DNA of 64,000 nt, taken from Maribacter polysaccharolyticus. GTDB lineage: Bacteria; Bacteroidota; Bacteroidia; Flavobacteriales; Flavobacteriaceae. The translations under genes were made by a program, and so were the position numbers. The stretch is from the NCBI RefSeq assembly GCF_028882255.1, contig NZ_JARBUY010000005.1, positions 124,001 to 188,000 on the forward strand, read 5' to 3'. The notes below the pieces were generated by a model. That model was not told the DNA's origin, did no database searches, and saw only the letters and a program-made list of their open reading frames with translations. Below are positions 52,882 through 61,745 of this stretch, piece after piece. The first letter of the stretch is position 1. Each line of letters begins with the position of its first letter.

Positions 52882-53470
52882 TTTAATTGGTTATTTAATA
52901 TGAAGTTTTTTTAAATAGTTTTCAAATTGTAAACGGATTAATACGACATGTTCAATCATAGTGTTTGTTGAATAAATTCATACTTTCCAAACCTGGAACG
53001 GTAAAAAAAGCTAAATATATTAGGCTCCATTTTTTTGTAAATAACAAAGATTCCAATAATCACCTTAGAGCAACTAAATTTAACACAATTATCACGTTGA
53101 AGGCAAATCTTACACAGAAGAACTTAAACAGTTTTCGCTTCTACTGTAGCCTTTTTAATAACAGTTTATTTGTCATACACTTTTTGCCCATGCAACTTAG
53201 AACATTTTAAATTATTACCCTTACAGATATCTGTAATAGCACTGAAAAATTTCTTCATATGTAACTAGGTGGTCAATTCTGGTATGCAAGGGTTGGAAAC
53301 AGGGTGATATTCCAATTATCTTTTGGCTATATTAAAGGCGCTTAAGGCATTAACAAGGACCATACATGTCCTCTAACCATTGATGGAATAAAATCACCAT
53401 GAAATTCTGCCTAATACAAAAAAACCGGACTTCAAAAAATGAAGCCCGGCTCATAAACTAACCAACAAAC
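52882..53470. other. Intergenic region between defence island and PUL
   Basis: About 590 AT-rich bases. A 81-codon frame (52965) is unlike any family and is ignored. A minus-strand terminator for the cstA transcript lies at 53425-53449. No tRNA-like sequence was found that could be an island boundary. Confidence 0.45.
53417..53449 (-). terminator. Terminator of the PUL transcript
   Basis: On the minus strand the arms CCGGGCTTC (53449-53441) and GAAGTCCGG (53433-53425) are followed by eight T. One G-T-type mismatch does not break the stem. It lies 21 bases after the cstA stop. Confidence 0.85.
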
Positions 53471-54928
53471 TCAAATAATATTCTCGGTTACGGTAATTTG
53501 ATGGACTTTTTGCTTCCTAACGATTAATGTCATGAACAAAATGCAAACTATTAACGTTATGATTCCACCTAAAACATAGGATATCGTATTATCCAATTCA
53601 AATCCCTCCGGTGCCACTAAAATATAAGTAGAACAGACCATAGTCATAAAAAGAGCAGGAACAAGGGTAATCCAATAGAACTTTTTGGTATAGGTTAAAT
53701 AAGCAGTAATCGCCCATAACACTACTGTCGCCAAGGTTTGGTTGCTCCAAGCAAAATAACGCCAAATGATCCCAAAATCAACTTGTGTTAGAATAAACGC
53801 TATCACAAATAACGGTATGCTTAGATACAGCCTATTCTTTATTTTCTTTTGATCCGTTTTGAATATGTCGGCAAGAATGAGTCGTGCCGACCTAAATGCC
53901 GTATCCCCAGACGTAATAGGGGCGGCCACAATTCCCAATAATGCCAAAAAGCCCCCTACTTTACCCAACATGTTGGCAGAGATTTCATTGGCCGCCCAAG
54001 CTGCGTTACTGTTATTAGCGAGCATAGCATCATTCAGTAAGTCAACATTTCCGAAAAAGGCCATAGCGGCAGCGGCCCAAATCAATGCTACTATACCTTC
54101 CGTAATCATCGTACCATAAAAAATCTTCCTCCCTAAAGTTTCATTTTTTATACAACGGGCCATTAGCGGAGATTGTGTTGCATGAAATCCTGAAATAGCC
54201 CCGCATGCAATTGTTATAAATAGAATAGGAAACATGGGGGTTTCCGTAGGATTCGTAGTCATATTCCTTAAATTGGCAGGTACTATTTCCGGTATGGCAT
54301 AATCCCCGAATAAAAGTGCTATAAGTAATCCGATTGCCATCAAAAGCATTGCCAATCCAAAAATAGGATAGATCTTACTTATCATTTTGTTGATTGGCAG
54401 TAATGTCGATAGGATATAATAAAGTAAAATAATCCCTACCCATACCCAAAGGTTCCAAAAATTACCGGTCATTTCATCTATAATCTTAGCTGGCCCCATT
54501 AAAAAAACCGTTCCAACAAAAATTAATAATACAATAGTGAAGAACCTCATGAAATACTTCATATTCGGACCTAAATAGATGCCCACGACTTCACTTATGC
54601 TTAACCCATTATGTCTTAAGGAAAGCATTCCAGAAAAATAATCATGGACTGCCCCGGCAAATATGCTTCCCAATACGATCCATAAAAATGCCGATGGTCC
54701 GAACATTGCTCCAGCAATTGCTCCGAAAATCGGTCCCAAACCGGCAATGTTCAAAAATTGTATAAGAAAAATACGCCAGGCAGGAAGTGGCAAATAATCC
54801 ACATCGTCCCTTAATTTGATGGCCGGTGTTTCCCGATTTTTATCGATACCGAAAATACGTTCAACAATTTTACCGTAAGTAAAATAACCTAAGATCAAAA
54901 CTGCAATGGAAATTAGAAATGATATCAT
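53471..54928 (-). CDS. CstA-family carbon-starvation transporter
   Basis: 485 residues, the short CstA type, with about 12 hydrophobic helices. Signature segments: PLPAWRIFLIQFLNIAGLGP, FGAIAGAMFGPSAFLWIVLG, HDYFSGMLSLRHNGLSISEV and SGFHATQSPLMARCIKNETL. CstA proteins import peptides or pyruvate-like small molecules. It ends the PUL transcript, 13 bases after the FAD oxidoreductase stop, so it probably brings in or exports a product of that pathway. Confidence 0.93.
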   Translation of the reverse strand: MISFLISIAVLILGYFTYGKIVERIFGIDKNRETPAIKLRDDVDYLPLPAWRIFLIQFLNIAGLGPIFGAIAGAMFGPSAFLWIVLGSIFAGAVHDYFSGMLSLRHNGLSISEVVGIYLGPNMKYFMRFFTIVLLIFVGTVFLMGPAKIIDEMTGNFWNLWVWVGIILLYYILSTLLPINKMISKIYPIFGLAMLLMAIGLLIALLFGDYAIPEIVPANLRNMTTNPTETPMFPILFITIACGAISGFHATQSPLMARCIKNETLGRKIFYGTMITEGIVALIWAAAAMAFFGNVDLLNDAMLANNSNAAWAANEISANMLGKVGGFLALLGIVAAPITSGDTAFRSARLILADIFKTDQKKIKNRLYLSIPLFVIAFILTQVDFGIIWRYFAWSNQTLATVVLWAITAYLTYTKKFYWITLVPALFMTMVCSTYILVAPEGFELDNTISYVLGGIITLIVCILFMTLIVRKQKVHQITVTENII

Positions 54929-54941
54929 TTAAAAATCTTAA

Positions 54942-56609
54942 TTATTCAACTATCTGACCTTTCGCCACTAAAACCTCTTTCAATGTATCATAATCCACAT
55001 TTTGAACTGTGGTATTTTCATTGATCGCCAAAACTGCTGCAGCTGCCGCTGATTGCCCCAAAATCATAAATACCGGCTCCATTCGTATAGACCCAAAGGC
55101 AATATGGCTTGATGATACACAAACAGGTACCAATAAATTTTTACATTCTTCTTTCTTCGGCACCAAGGAACCATAAGATATTGTGTACGGACCGTTTGTT
55201 TCTATCCCGATATCACCTTCGTTCTGGACAAAACCATTTGGTTTTATATAGCGTTGCACATTGTGGGAATCCATTGTATAAGACCCTAATCCAATAGGGT
55301 TTGGCGTTTCTCTCTTTTTTAATAATTCATTTTCTGTCATAACGAATTCGCCGATCATCCGTCTTGCTTCCCGAACATAAATTTGATGGGGCCAATTGCC
55401 ATTATCTGTAAACTCGTCTTTGGCAAGCCCCCACTTTTGCATTTCCGACTGTATGTCCTTAGGAACCCTTGGGTCATTGGCCACGAACCACAATAGTCCC
55501 TTTTGATATTGTTCGTGTTCCTTAATGATTTCTTTTCTTCGCTCATAGGAAGCTTCCGGGTAGTCATAGTTCATTCCAATATTATCGCTACTGAACGGAC
55601 CGTGATTGTTGGTATCGGTCTTATGATTGGGTATGGCATCAAATTTTTGGAACCAATCGTTTCTTCCTGTATCAAAAACACGGGCCAATAGTTCATATTG
55701 CATTGGGTCATAGCCCTCTGGCTTTGGGAATGGCACGCGATTCGGTTCATGATCGGTCATACACATCCTAAAACAATAGGCCTGTATTTTATCGTCACCA
55801 CTATGTTTTACTCCCGGATTTTCCGCAGAAACCCGGGGCAATAGTCCGCTTGACGGATCACCCGGTACTACATAAGGGGAAATATCGGACTCAAACCAAT
55901 GCTTATGATGTAAAACTCCTGTTTGTAAACCGTTCCATTCTTCCCCATACACGTTTTGACCTTCGCGACCTACATGGTAACTCACTCCTGCCGCAGCCAT
56001 TAAGTCTCCTTCATAAGTTGCATCTAAAAACATTTTACCGGAATATGTTTTGCCGGAGAGTGTGGAAATTGATCTGATATTACCATCTTTAAGCACAACC
56101 CCATTTTCCCTATCCAACCATTCATCCCGATCGACCCTAATACTATCTTCTTTTACCAAGTCTTCAAATACTTTTTCTGCCACGTGAGGTTCAAAAATCC
56201 ACATGGTTCGATTTTCACCGTCCATCGCCGGTGTTCCCTGACCAGTATTCCCATACTCATCCTTGGGCTGCCATCGCCATGCCTCATCTGTATTATAATA
56301 ATTATATACCCTATGGTAAAACTCCCTTGCCAGTCCCCCAATCACACTTTTGTCCCCTGTATCCGTCCACCCTAAACCTCCCGAAGTCAAACCTCCTAGG
56401 TGCTTATCCGGAGATACCACAATAACGGATTTTCCAGAACGCTTTGCTTCCACGGCTGCAGCTATAGCTGCCGAAGTACCTCCATAAATTATAATGTCCG
56501 CTTCTATTGATTCTTTTAAAACATCAGCTTTTTCCTTACAGGAAAACATAATCGATGTTGAAATCAGTAGCACCATCATAGACAGGATGATTTGCTTATT
56601 ATTTTTCAT
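54942..56609 (-). CDS. FAD-dependent oxidoreductase lipoprotein (first copy)
   Basis: 555 residues: lipobox MFSC (Cys24), then the FAD-binding Rossmann motif IIIYGGTSAAIAAAVEAKRS (about 40-59) and HLGGLTSGGLGWTDTG. The family is the FAD_oxidored (pfam12831) type. The C-terminal HNVQRYI and [20 protein letters not shown] are near-identical to the second copy at 58206. Inference: it oxidises a sugar or sugar derivative released by the sulfatase; the substrate is not known. Sulfatase stop is 7 bases upstream. Confidence 0.85.
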   Translation of the reverse strand: MKNNKQIILSMMVLLISTSIMFSCKEKADVLKESIEADIIIYGGTSAAIAAAVEAKRSGKSVIVVSPDKHLGGLTSGGLGWTDTGDKSVIGGLAREFYHRVYNYYNTDEAWRWQPKDEYGNTGQGTPAMDGENRTMWIFEPHVAEKVFEDLVKEDSIRVDRDEWLDRENGVVLKDGNIRSISTLSGKTYSGKMFLDATYEGDLMAAAGVSYHVGREGQNVYGEEWNGLQTGVLHHKHWFESDISPYVVPGDPSSGLLPRVSAENPGVKHSGDDKIQAYCFRMCMTDHEPNRVPFPKPEGYDPMQYELLARVFDTGRNDWFQKFDAIPNHKTDTNNHGPFSSDNIGMNYDYPEASYERRKEIIKEHEQYQKGLLWFVANDPRVPKDIQSEMQKWGLAKDEFTDNGNWPHQIYVREARRMIGEFVMTENELLKKRETPNPIGLGSYTMDSHNVQRYIKPNGFVQNEGDIGIETNGPYTISYGSLVPKKEECKNLLVPVCVSSSHIAFGSIRMEPVFMILGQSAAAAAVLAINENTTVQNVDYDTLKEVLVAKGQIVE

Positions 56610-56616
56610 AAGTATT

Positions 56617-58140
56617 CTATTTTTCCGAGACCGTCCCGCTTATTATATGACGTAATTCCTTCCGCATTTCCTCTGCGAGGTCAGCATTCTCATTGATTAG
56701 GTTTGTTGATTCTGATTCATCCTCCAACAGATTGTATAATTGTCCTTCCAACTCGTCATTTCCTGGCTCAACGTATTTCCAATTCCCTTTTCGAAAACCC
56801 ATGCGGTTATTTGCGGATTGCACAACCACCGATTCCCTAATAAGTTGTTCATCTCCCATAAGGTTTGGAAATTGGTCATAACTATCAATGGCCACATCTT
56901 TGGGCAAGTCAAATCCAATTACCGTACTAATGGTTGCCAGTAGATCATTTAACGCTAAAATCTTATCCGATTTGATACCTGCCGGAATCTTATCGGGCCA
57001 TTTTGCAATAAAGGGCATGCGAACGCCCCCTTCCCAGATCGTCCATTTTGAACCTTTTAGATTCCCGTTAGGATGGTGTTCTTTCGGATTCTGACTTTTA
57101 CCGTTAACATCTTCTAGGTCATTACTTGGATTTGCATTATCAATATGAAGTCCGGTCCTCTCAAATTGAGACCCGTTGTCACTGGCAAAAAGGACTATAG
57201 TGTTTTCTGCTAGCCCCAAACTGTCAAGTGTATTTAAAATCTCACCAATATAAGTATCTAACTCATACACATAATCGCCATACGGGCCAGCTTTGGTGGT
57301 GCCTATAAATTCTTCGCTGACGGATAATGGTATATGGGGAACATAAGGGGCAAAATATAAAAAGAACGGATTTTTATTTTTCGTTTTGGCATGTTGGGTC
57401 AAAAAACGCTTACTTTTCCCTGTGATACGTTTTAGATATGTATTGGATGGGATAATTTCTATATGTTCCTTATGTTTGGCCGAATCGATATTATAAAATT
57501 CATGCTGCAAAGCCGCAACAATATCATCACCGTCCATAACCCAACATTCACTTGCGCAACTGAATCCATACCAATTATCGAAACCATGCGCGACAGGACC
57601 ATCACTGATTGGTTGTTGTAAATCAATATTCGCTCCGTTATTATCTGCCTTAAATTTTCCAAATCCTGCAGGTTTTAGCCCATCCAATGTGGGAAATGTA
57701 GCCCCTAAATGCCATTTTCCAAATCCTGCCGTAGTATAACCAGCCTGTTGCAACATCTTTGGAAGGGTCAATTGACCTTCATTTATCATGGAAGGCTCAT
57801 AATTTGATAAAACACCTGACTTTTTCCAACTTCTAAAAGGGTATGTTCCTGTCATCAACGCATATCTAGAAGGAGAACACACGGAAACAGGGCAATATGC
57901 ATTGGTAAAACTAATTCCTTCAGAGGCCAGTTTATTCAAATTTGGTGTAGGGACTAAAGAATTATTATTGTATGTCGACAAGTCCCCATAGCCAAGATCA
58001 TCTGCAAGTATCAATACAATATTAGGCGATGCCGTTAATTCTTCTTTTTTATGTACACATGAATTGGCCCACAGCAAGCCTGAGCTAATTAAACCAATAA
58101 AAAAACACTTACTAAGGTTCGAATATCTTATTCCAAACAT
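56617..58140 (-). CDS. Sulfatase (S1 family, Cys-type)
   Basis: 507 residues. The formylglycine motif CSPSR (Cys88-Arg92) directs maturation of the catalytic Cys. Calcium and active-site residues are in LADDLGYGDLS (Asp47-48), GKWHLG and ASDNGS. A signal sequence ends at an imperfect lipobox (ANSC, Cys28). It removes sulfate from a sulfated glycan in the periplasm or at the surface. It sits between the two FAD oxidoreductases, with 65 and 7 bases spacing. Sugar position targeted unknown. Confidence 0.92.
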   Translation of the reverse strand: MFGIRYSNLSKCFFIGLISSGLLWANSCVHKKEELTASPNIVLILADDLGYGDLSTYNNNSLVPTPNLNKLASEGISFTNAYCPVSVCSPSRYALMTGTYPFRSWKKSGVLSNYEPSMINEGQLTLPKMLQQAGYTTAGFGKWHLGATFPTLDGLKPAGFGKFKADNNGANIDLQQPISDGPVAHGFDNWYGFSCASECWVMDGDDIVAALQHEFYNIDSAKHKEHIEIIPSNTYLKRITGKSKRFLTQHAKTKNKNPFFLYFAPYVPHIPLSVSEEFIGTTKAGPYGDYVYELDTYIGEILNTLDSLGLAENTIVLFASDNGSQFERTGLHIDNANPSNDLEDVNGKSQNPKEHHPNGNLKGSKWTIWEGGVRMPFIAKWPDKIPAGIKSDKILALNDLLATISTVIGFDLPKDVAIDSYDQFPNLMGDEQLIRESVVVQSANNRMGFRKGNWKYVEPGNDELEGQLYNLLEDESESTNLINENADLAEEMRKELRHIISGTVSEK

Positions 58141-58205
58141 GACATTTTACTTTGTTGTTTTTATGGGTATCCACTATTTTAAAGGATATGGCCAGATTGA
58201 TTCAC

Positions 58206-59891
58206 TTATTCCAAATGTTGCCCATTTTTCAACAAAATGGATTTTAAACTTTCATAAGAAATATCTTGAACGGGTTTACCTGTGTCAATGGCTAAAGAAG
58301 CTGCTGTAGCTGCAGACTCCCCTAAAACCATGAATACCGGTTCCATACGAATAGAGCCAAATGCAATATGAGTTGAACTAACACAAACAGGTACTATTAA
58401 ATTTTCACATTCTCCTTTTTTAGGCACCAAGGATCTATAACTTATTGGGTATGGTTTAAATCCGTGAGCCTCAACATTACCTTCGTTTTGGACATATCCG
58501 TTCGCGTCTACATAGCGTTGTACATTATGGGAATCCATACCATAAGCCGCTAAACCGATTACGTCTTCAGCTACTACCAACCCCTCACAATTTTTCTGGG
58601 TCATTACATAATCACTGATCATACGTCTAGCCTCACGAATATATAATTGTTGTTGCCAACCGTCCTCTCTTTCAAATTCATCTTTTGCAGTACCCCATTT
58701 TGAGGCCTCCTCCCGCACTTCCTTCGGAATCCTGGGGTGATTGGCCAATGTCCACATTAATCCCATTTGATAATTTCTGTGGTCTTCGATTATTTTTTCC
58801 CTTTCAGCATAGGAAGCATCTGGGTAATCATAATTTTTGCCGATATAATCCGTTGAGAAACCAAATCTATTATTTGAATCGGTCTTGCGATTTGGCATAC
58901 TGGAATTTATTAATGGCAACAAAGGGCCACCCTTATAATACATATCCTGTACAGAACCTACTCTAGCTTCATAATTGCGGAATAACAATTCATAATTAAG
59001 TTCATCATAATTTGCAGGTTTCTTAAATACAATTCGGTTTTCAGGATGATCGGTCAAACACATTCTAAAGCAATAGGCTTGTATCTTATCATCACCTTCC
59101 CCTTCGAGACCAGGCTTCTCATTTACATTGGGCAGTAAACCGCTTTCGGGGTCGCCTTTTACAACATAAGGATCGACGCTTGGGATAAAATTATGGTTTT
59201 GTCCATTTATTGAGACCAATCTGGTCAACGATAGGTTTATTTTATTTGCTTGTACCCCATTTAGCGTTTCTCCAAATTCTTCATTACTTTCACGACCAAC
59301 AGCATAACTAACCCCGGCAGAAGCTAGGAGGTCACCTTCATAAGTTGCATCAAGGAATACCTTACCTATAAATTTCTTTCCACTTTCCATAGTAATCGAT
59401 ACTATCTTCCCATCAACCTTATTTACACCCGAATCCCTATTTAACCTCTCGTCATATACAACCTTAACCTTCTCTTTTTTCATCATATCATGATAAACAG
59501 ACAATGCAGCTGAGGGCTCAAAAGTCCACATGGTAGGCTCACCCTTTTCCGTTCGTGTTTGACCTCCATCTTTATATTCCGATGGTTTCTCCCATTTCCA
59601 GTTCTTTTCGTCATCATAATATTTTTTGATGTTTTCATAAAACTCTCTAGAGATTCCACCTATTGCCTGCTTGTTACCTATATCCGTTTGGCCCAACCCA
59701 CCTGTTGTCAACCCTCCTAATCTGTTGGTTGGCTCAATTAACACTACAGACTTATCCATTCTACTGGATTGAATAGCCGCAGCTACTCCTGCTGAAGTTC
59801 CTCCATAAATGACTATGTCATATTTCTTTGTTTGGGCATCCAAAGTCTGAAAGATTATTATGAGTATAAAAAAGCTTAATAAATTCTTCAT
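58206..59891 (-). CDS. FAD-dependent oxidoreductase (second copy)
   Basis: 561 residues: signal peptide ([14 protein letters not shown]; no lipobox), then [20 protein letters not shown] (FAD motif) and [16 protein letters not shown]. It shares the [18 protein letters not shown] and [20 protein letters not shown] stretches with the first copy, so the two are paralogs from an old duplication. Whereas the first is a lipoprotein, this one is secreted, hinting at different places of action. It is 383 bases after the SusD stop. Confidence 0.85.
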   Translation of the reverse strand: MKNLLSFFILIIIFQTLDAQTKKYDIVIYGGTSAGVAAAIQSSRMDKSVVLIEPTNRLGGLTTGGLGQTDIGNKQAIGGISREFYENIKKYYDDEKNWKWEKPSEYKDGGQTRTEKGEPTMWTFEPSAALSVYHDMMKKEKVKVVYDERLNRDSGVNKVDGKIVSITMESGKKFIGKVFLDATYEGDLLASAGVSYAVGRESNEEFGETLNGVQANKINLSLTRLVSINGQNHNFIPSVDPYVVKGDPESGLLPNVNEKPGLEGEGDDKIQAYCFRMCLTDHPENRIVFKKPANYDELNYELLFRNYEARVGSVQDMYYKGGPLLPLINSSMPNRKTDSNNRFGFSTDYIGKNYDYPDASYAEREKIIEDHRNYQMGLMWTLANHPRIPKEVREEASKWGTAKDEFEREDGWQQQLYIREARRMISDYVMTQKNCEGLVVAEDVIGLAAYGMDSHNVQRYVDANGYVQNEGNVEAHGFKPYPISYRSLVPKKGECENLIVPVCVSSTHIAFGSIRMEPVFMVLGESAATAASLAIDTGKPVQDISYESLKSILLKNGQHLE

Positions 59892-60274
59892 ATTCCATTG
59901 TTTTACGATTAACGTATAATTGTGTTTTATCTGGCATCATATAACATTGTACCATCATCCCAAACTGCTATCTATGTAACCGTTATTTGAGTGATATTTA
60001 CTGTAATCCCATCATAATTGTTTTTCCATATCGGAAGTGGACCCATTACTTATTTTCAATGCATCATCAATAGAAAGCAATTAGCTAACAAGTAGTTTGA
60101 ATACCTAAATGCTATTCTATAATGGGCAAACCAAATAGAGGGATTTCCTTTTCGGTAATAATCAGTGGCATTTAATCCTATAACCGTTGCGTCATACATA
60201 TAAATCCATTATCAACAAAAATGTCAGGAAAATACAGGCCCAATACCAGGCCTGTATTCTGACTTGTTATTAAG
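59892..60274. other. Intergenic region between susD and the oxidoreductase
   Basis: About 380 bases, AT-rich. It contains a long hairpin (60223-60263) just after the susD stop and no gene. A separate promoter for the downstream enzymes is possible, but I found no TAnnTTTG element with good spacing. Confidence 0.45.
60223..60263 (-). terminator. Hairpin after susD, partial terminator
   Basis: Perfect 10-bp stem AATACAGGCC / GGCCTGTATT with loop CAATACCA, extended by GTCAG / CTGAC around a bulge. On the minus strand it is followed by TTTTCC only, so it may reduce rather than end transcription, setting susCD above the enzyme genes. Confidence 0.6.
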
Positions 60275-61726
60275 TTAATATCCAGGATTTTGATCTGATT
60301 GATTAATTGCCGGATTATTGTTGATCTCATCTTCAGGAATTGGCCATAAAAAGCGTTCATCTATTATGTTTTTACCTGCCGCAGTAAAAGCTTCCCTAAC
60401 TGTTCCTGTTCGTTTTAGGTCAAACCAACGTCTTCGTTCCAATAAAAATTCATACGCTCGTTCCTGCAATACTGTATTTCTAAAATCAACGGCTCCCAGT
60501 CCAGAAGGATAATCTTCAGAAGAAGGTATATTCAGGTCTAGACCATATGCCCGTCTTTTTATTATATTCAATCGCTCCAACGCAAGTGCCGTTGGGCCTC
60601 CATTTGCATTACTTGCCGCCTCCGCATAAATTAAATATGCTTCAGCAAATCTATAAATAGGTACGCTGTAAACATTTTGCCCAGAACTGTTGGAAATGAA
60701 TTTTTTGAAGAGTACCGGCAATGTTTCTGGTAAAGGCACCCATTCCCCCCCAGAATTTTGATACTGTGTATACAAATTAAAATCCTTTCGAAAATCATTA
60801 TCATCCCAGCTTTCCCCAATAAATGAATTGGTATCAGGGAGCCATGCAAAGTAACCGGTAGATGAATAATTGTATGGTAATGCCAGCCCTCTATGTATAT
60901 ATGTTGGAATGCCCGAAGTTTTTGTTTCGGAATGATGTACCGACATAATATCTTCGGTACTTGAATCCACGGCAAAAATCTTATAAAAATCATCTGGATT
61001 TTCGACTTCAACTAAGCTAAAAGGACCGTTAACAATAACATCATCAGCTATGGCTGCTGCTGCTTCCCAATTTTCCAAAGTTAAATAAACATGGGCCAAT
61101 AGCATTTTTGCTGCCCATTTGGAGGCCCTACCCGTTTGTGATCCAGTTTCGCCAAGACTACTTTCGGCAGCCAAAGCATCTGCGACAATTAATTCATACA
61201 CCTCACTTTCAGGTTCCCTTGCTGCTTCTACAGAACTCAAATCTATACTTTCACTAGTCTTAATCGGAACAGCTCCCCAACCACGAACCAATTCAAAATA
61301 ACTTAAAGCTCTTAAAAAATGTGCTTCTCCGAGAATCTGTTCTTTTACCTCTGTGTCTATATCTTCTATTTCTGATACATTGTCCAAAACCGCATTGGCT
61401 CTATTGATTGTCGTATACAGAGAAGACCAATTTGAGGCACACCTACCAATGCTTGTTTGATCCAATATTTGATCCCAAATAGTAATCGGTGCTTGTGACC
61501 CTCTTCCGAAGATAAAATCGCCGTGCAGCTCTGTCATTAAATAATGGTTCATCCCAAAAAAATCACTTTGCAAACCAGCGTAAACACCAACAATAGCAGC
61601 TTGGGCATCTTTTTCATTATTGTAGAAGTTTGCCTTGGAGACAAAATCTTTTGGAACTTCCTCCAATGTTTTTTCACAGGCAGGGAAACACAAGATTATT
61701 ATTAATCCTAAAACTATATTTTTCAT
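60275..61726 (-). CDS. susD: SusD/RagB-family glycan-binding lipoprotein
   Basis: 483 residues. Lipobox CFPAC (Cys17) and the RagB/SusD architecture: helical TPR-like N-terminus (EVPKDFVSKANFYNNEKDAQ), ...LRALSYFELVRGWGAVPI and the C-terminal ERAYEFLLERRRWFDLKRTG followed by FLWPIPEDEINNNP. These are diagnostic. It binds the glycan at the surface with SusC. SusC ends 19 bases upstream. Confidence 0.95.
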   Translation of the reverse strand: MKNIVLGLIIILCFPACEKTLEEVPKDFVSKANFYNNEKDAQAAIVGVYAGLQSDFFGMNHYLMTELHGDFIFGRGSQAPITIWDQILDQTSIGRCASNWSSLYTTINRANAVLDNVSEIEDIDTEVKEQILGEAHFLRALSYFELVRGWGAVPIKTSESIDLSSVEAAREPESEVYELIVADALAAESSLGETGSQTGRASKWAAKMLLAHVYLTLENWEAAAAIADDVIVNGPFSLVEVENPDDFYKIFAVDSSTEDIMSVHHSETKTSGIPTYIHRGLALPYNYSSTGYFAWLPDTNSFIGESWDDNDFRKDFNLYTQYQNSGGEWVPLPETLPVLFKKFISNSSGQNVYSVPIYRFAEAYLIYAEAASNANGGPTALALERLNIIKRRAYGLDLNIPSSEDYPSGLGAVDFRNTVLQERAYEFLLERRRWFDLKRTGTVREAFTAAGKNIIDERFLWPIPEDEINNNPAINQSDQNPGY

Positions 61727-61745
61727 AATGTTATGTCTTTATAAA

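Noticed and set aside
52965-53210. 81-codon frame in the defence/PUL spacer
   Set aside because: No motif, start or neighbours; AT-rich composition explains the open frame.
43475-53470. tRNA or direct repeats as boundary of the defence island
   Set aside because: No tRNA fold and no matching att-like repeats were seen at the two ends.
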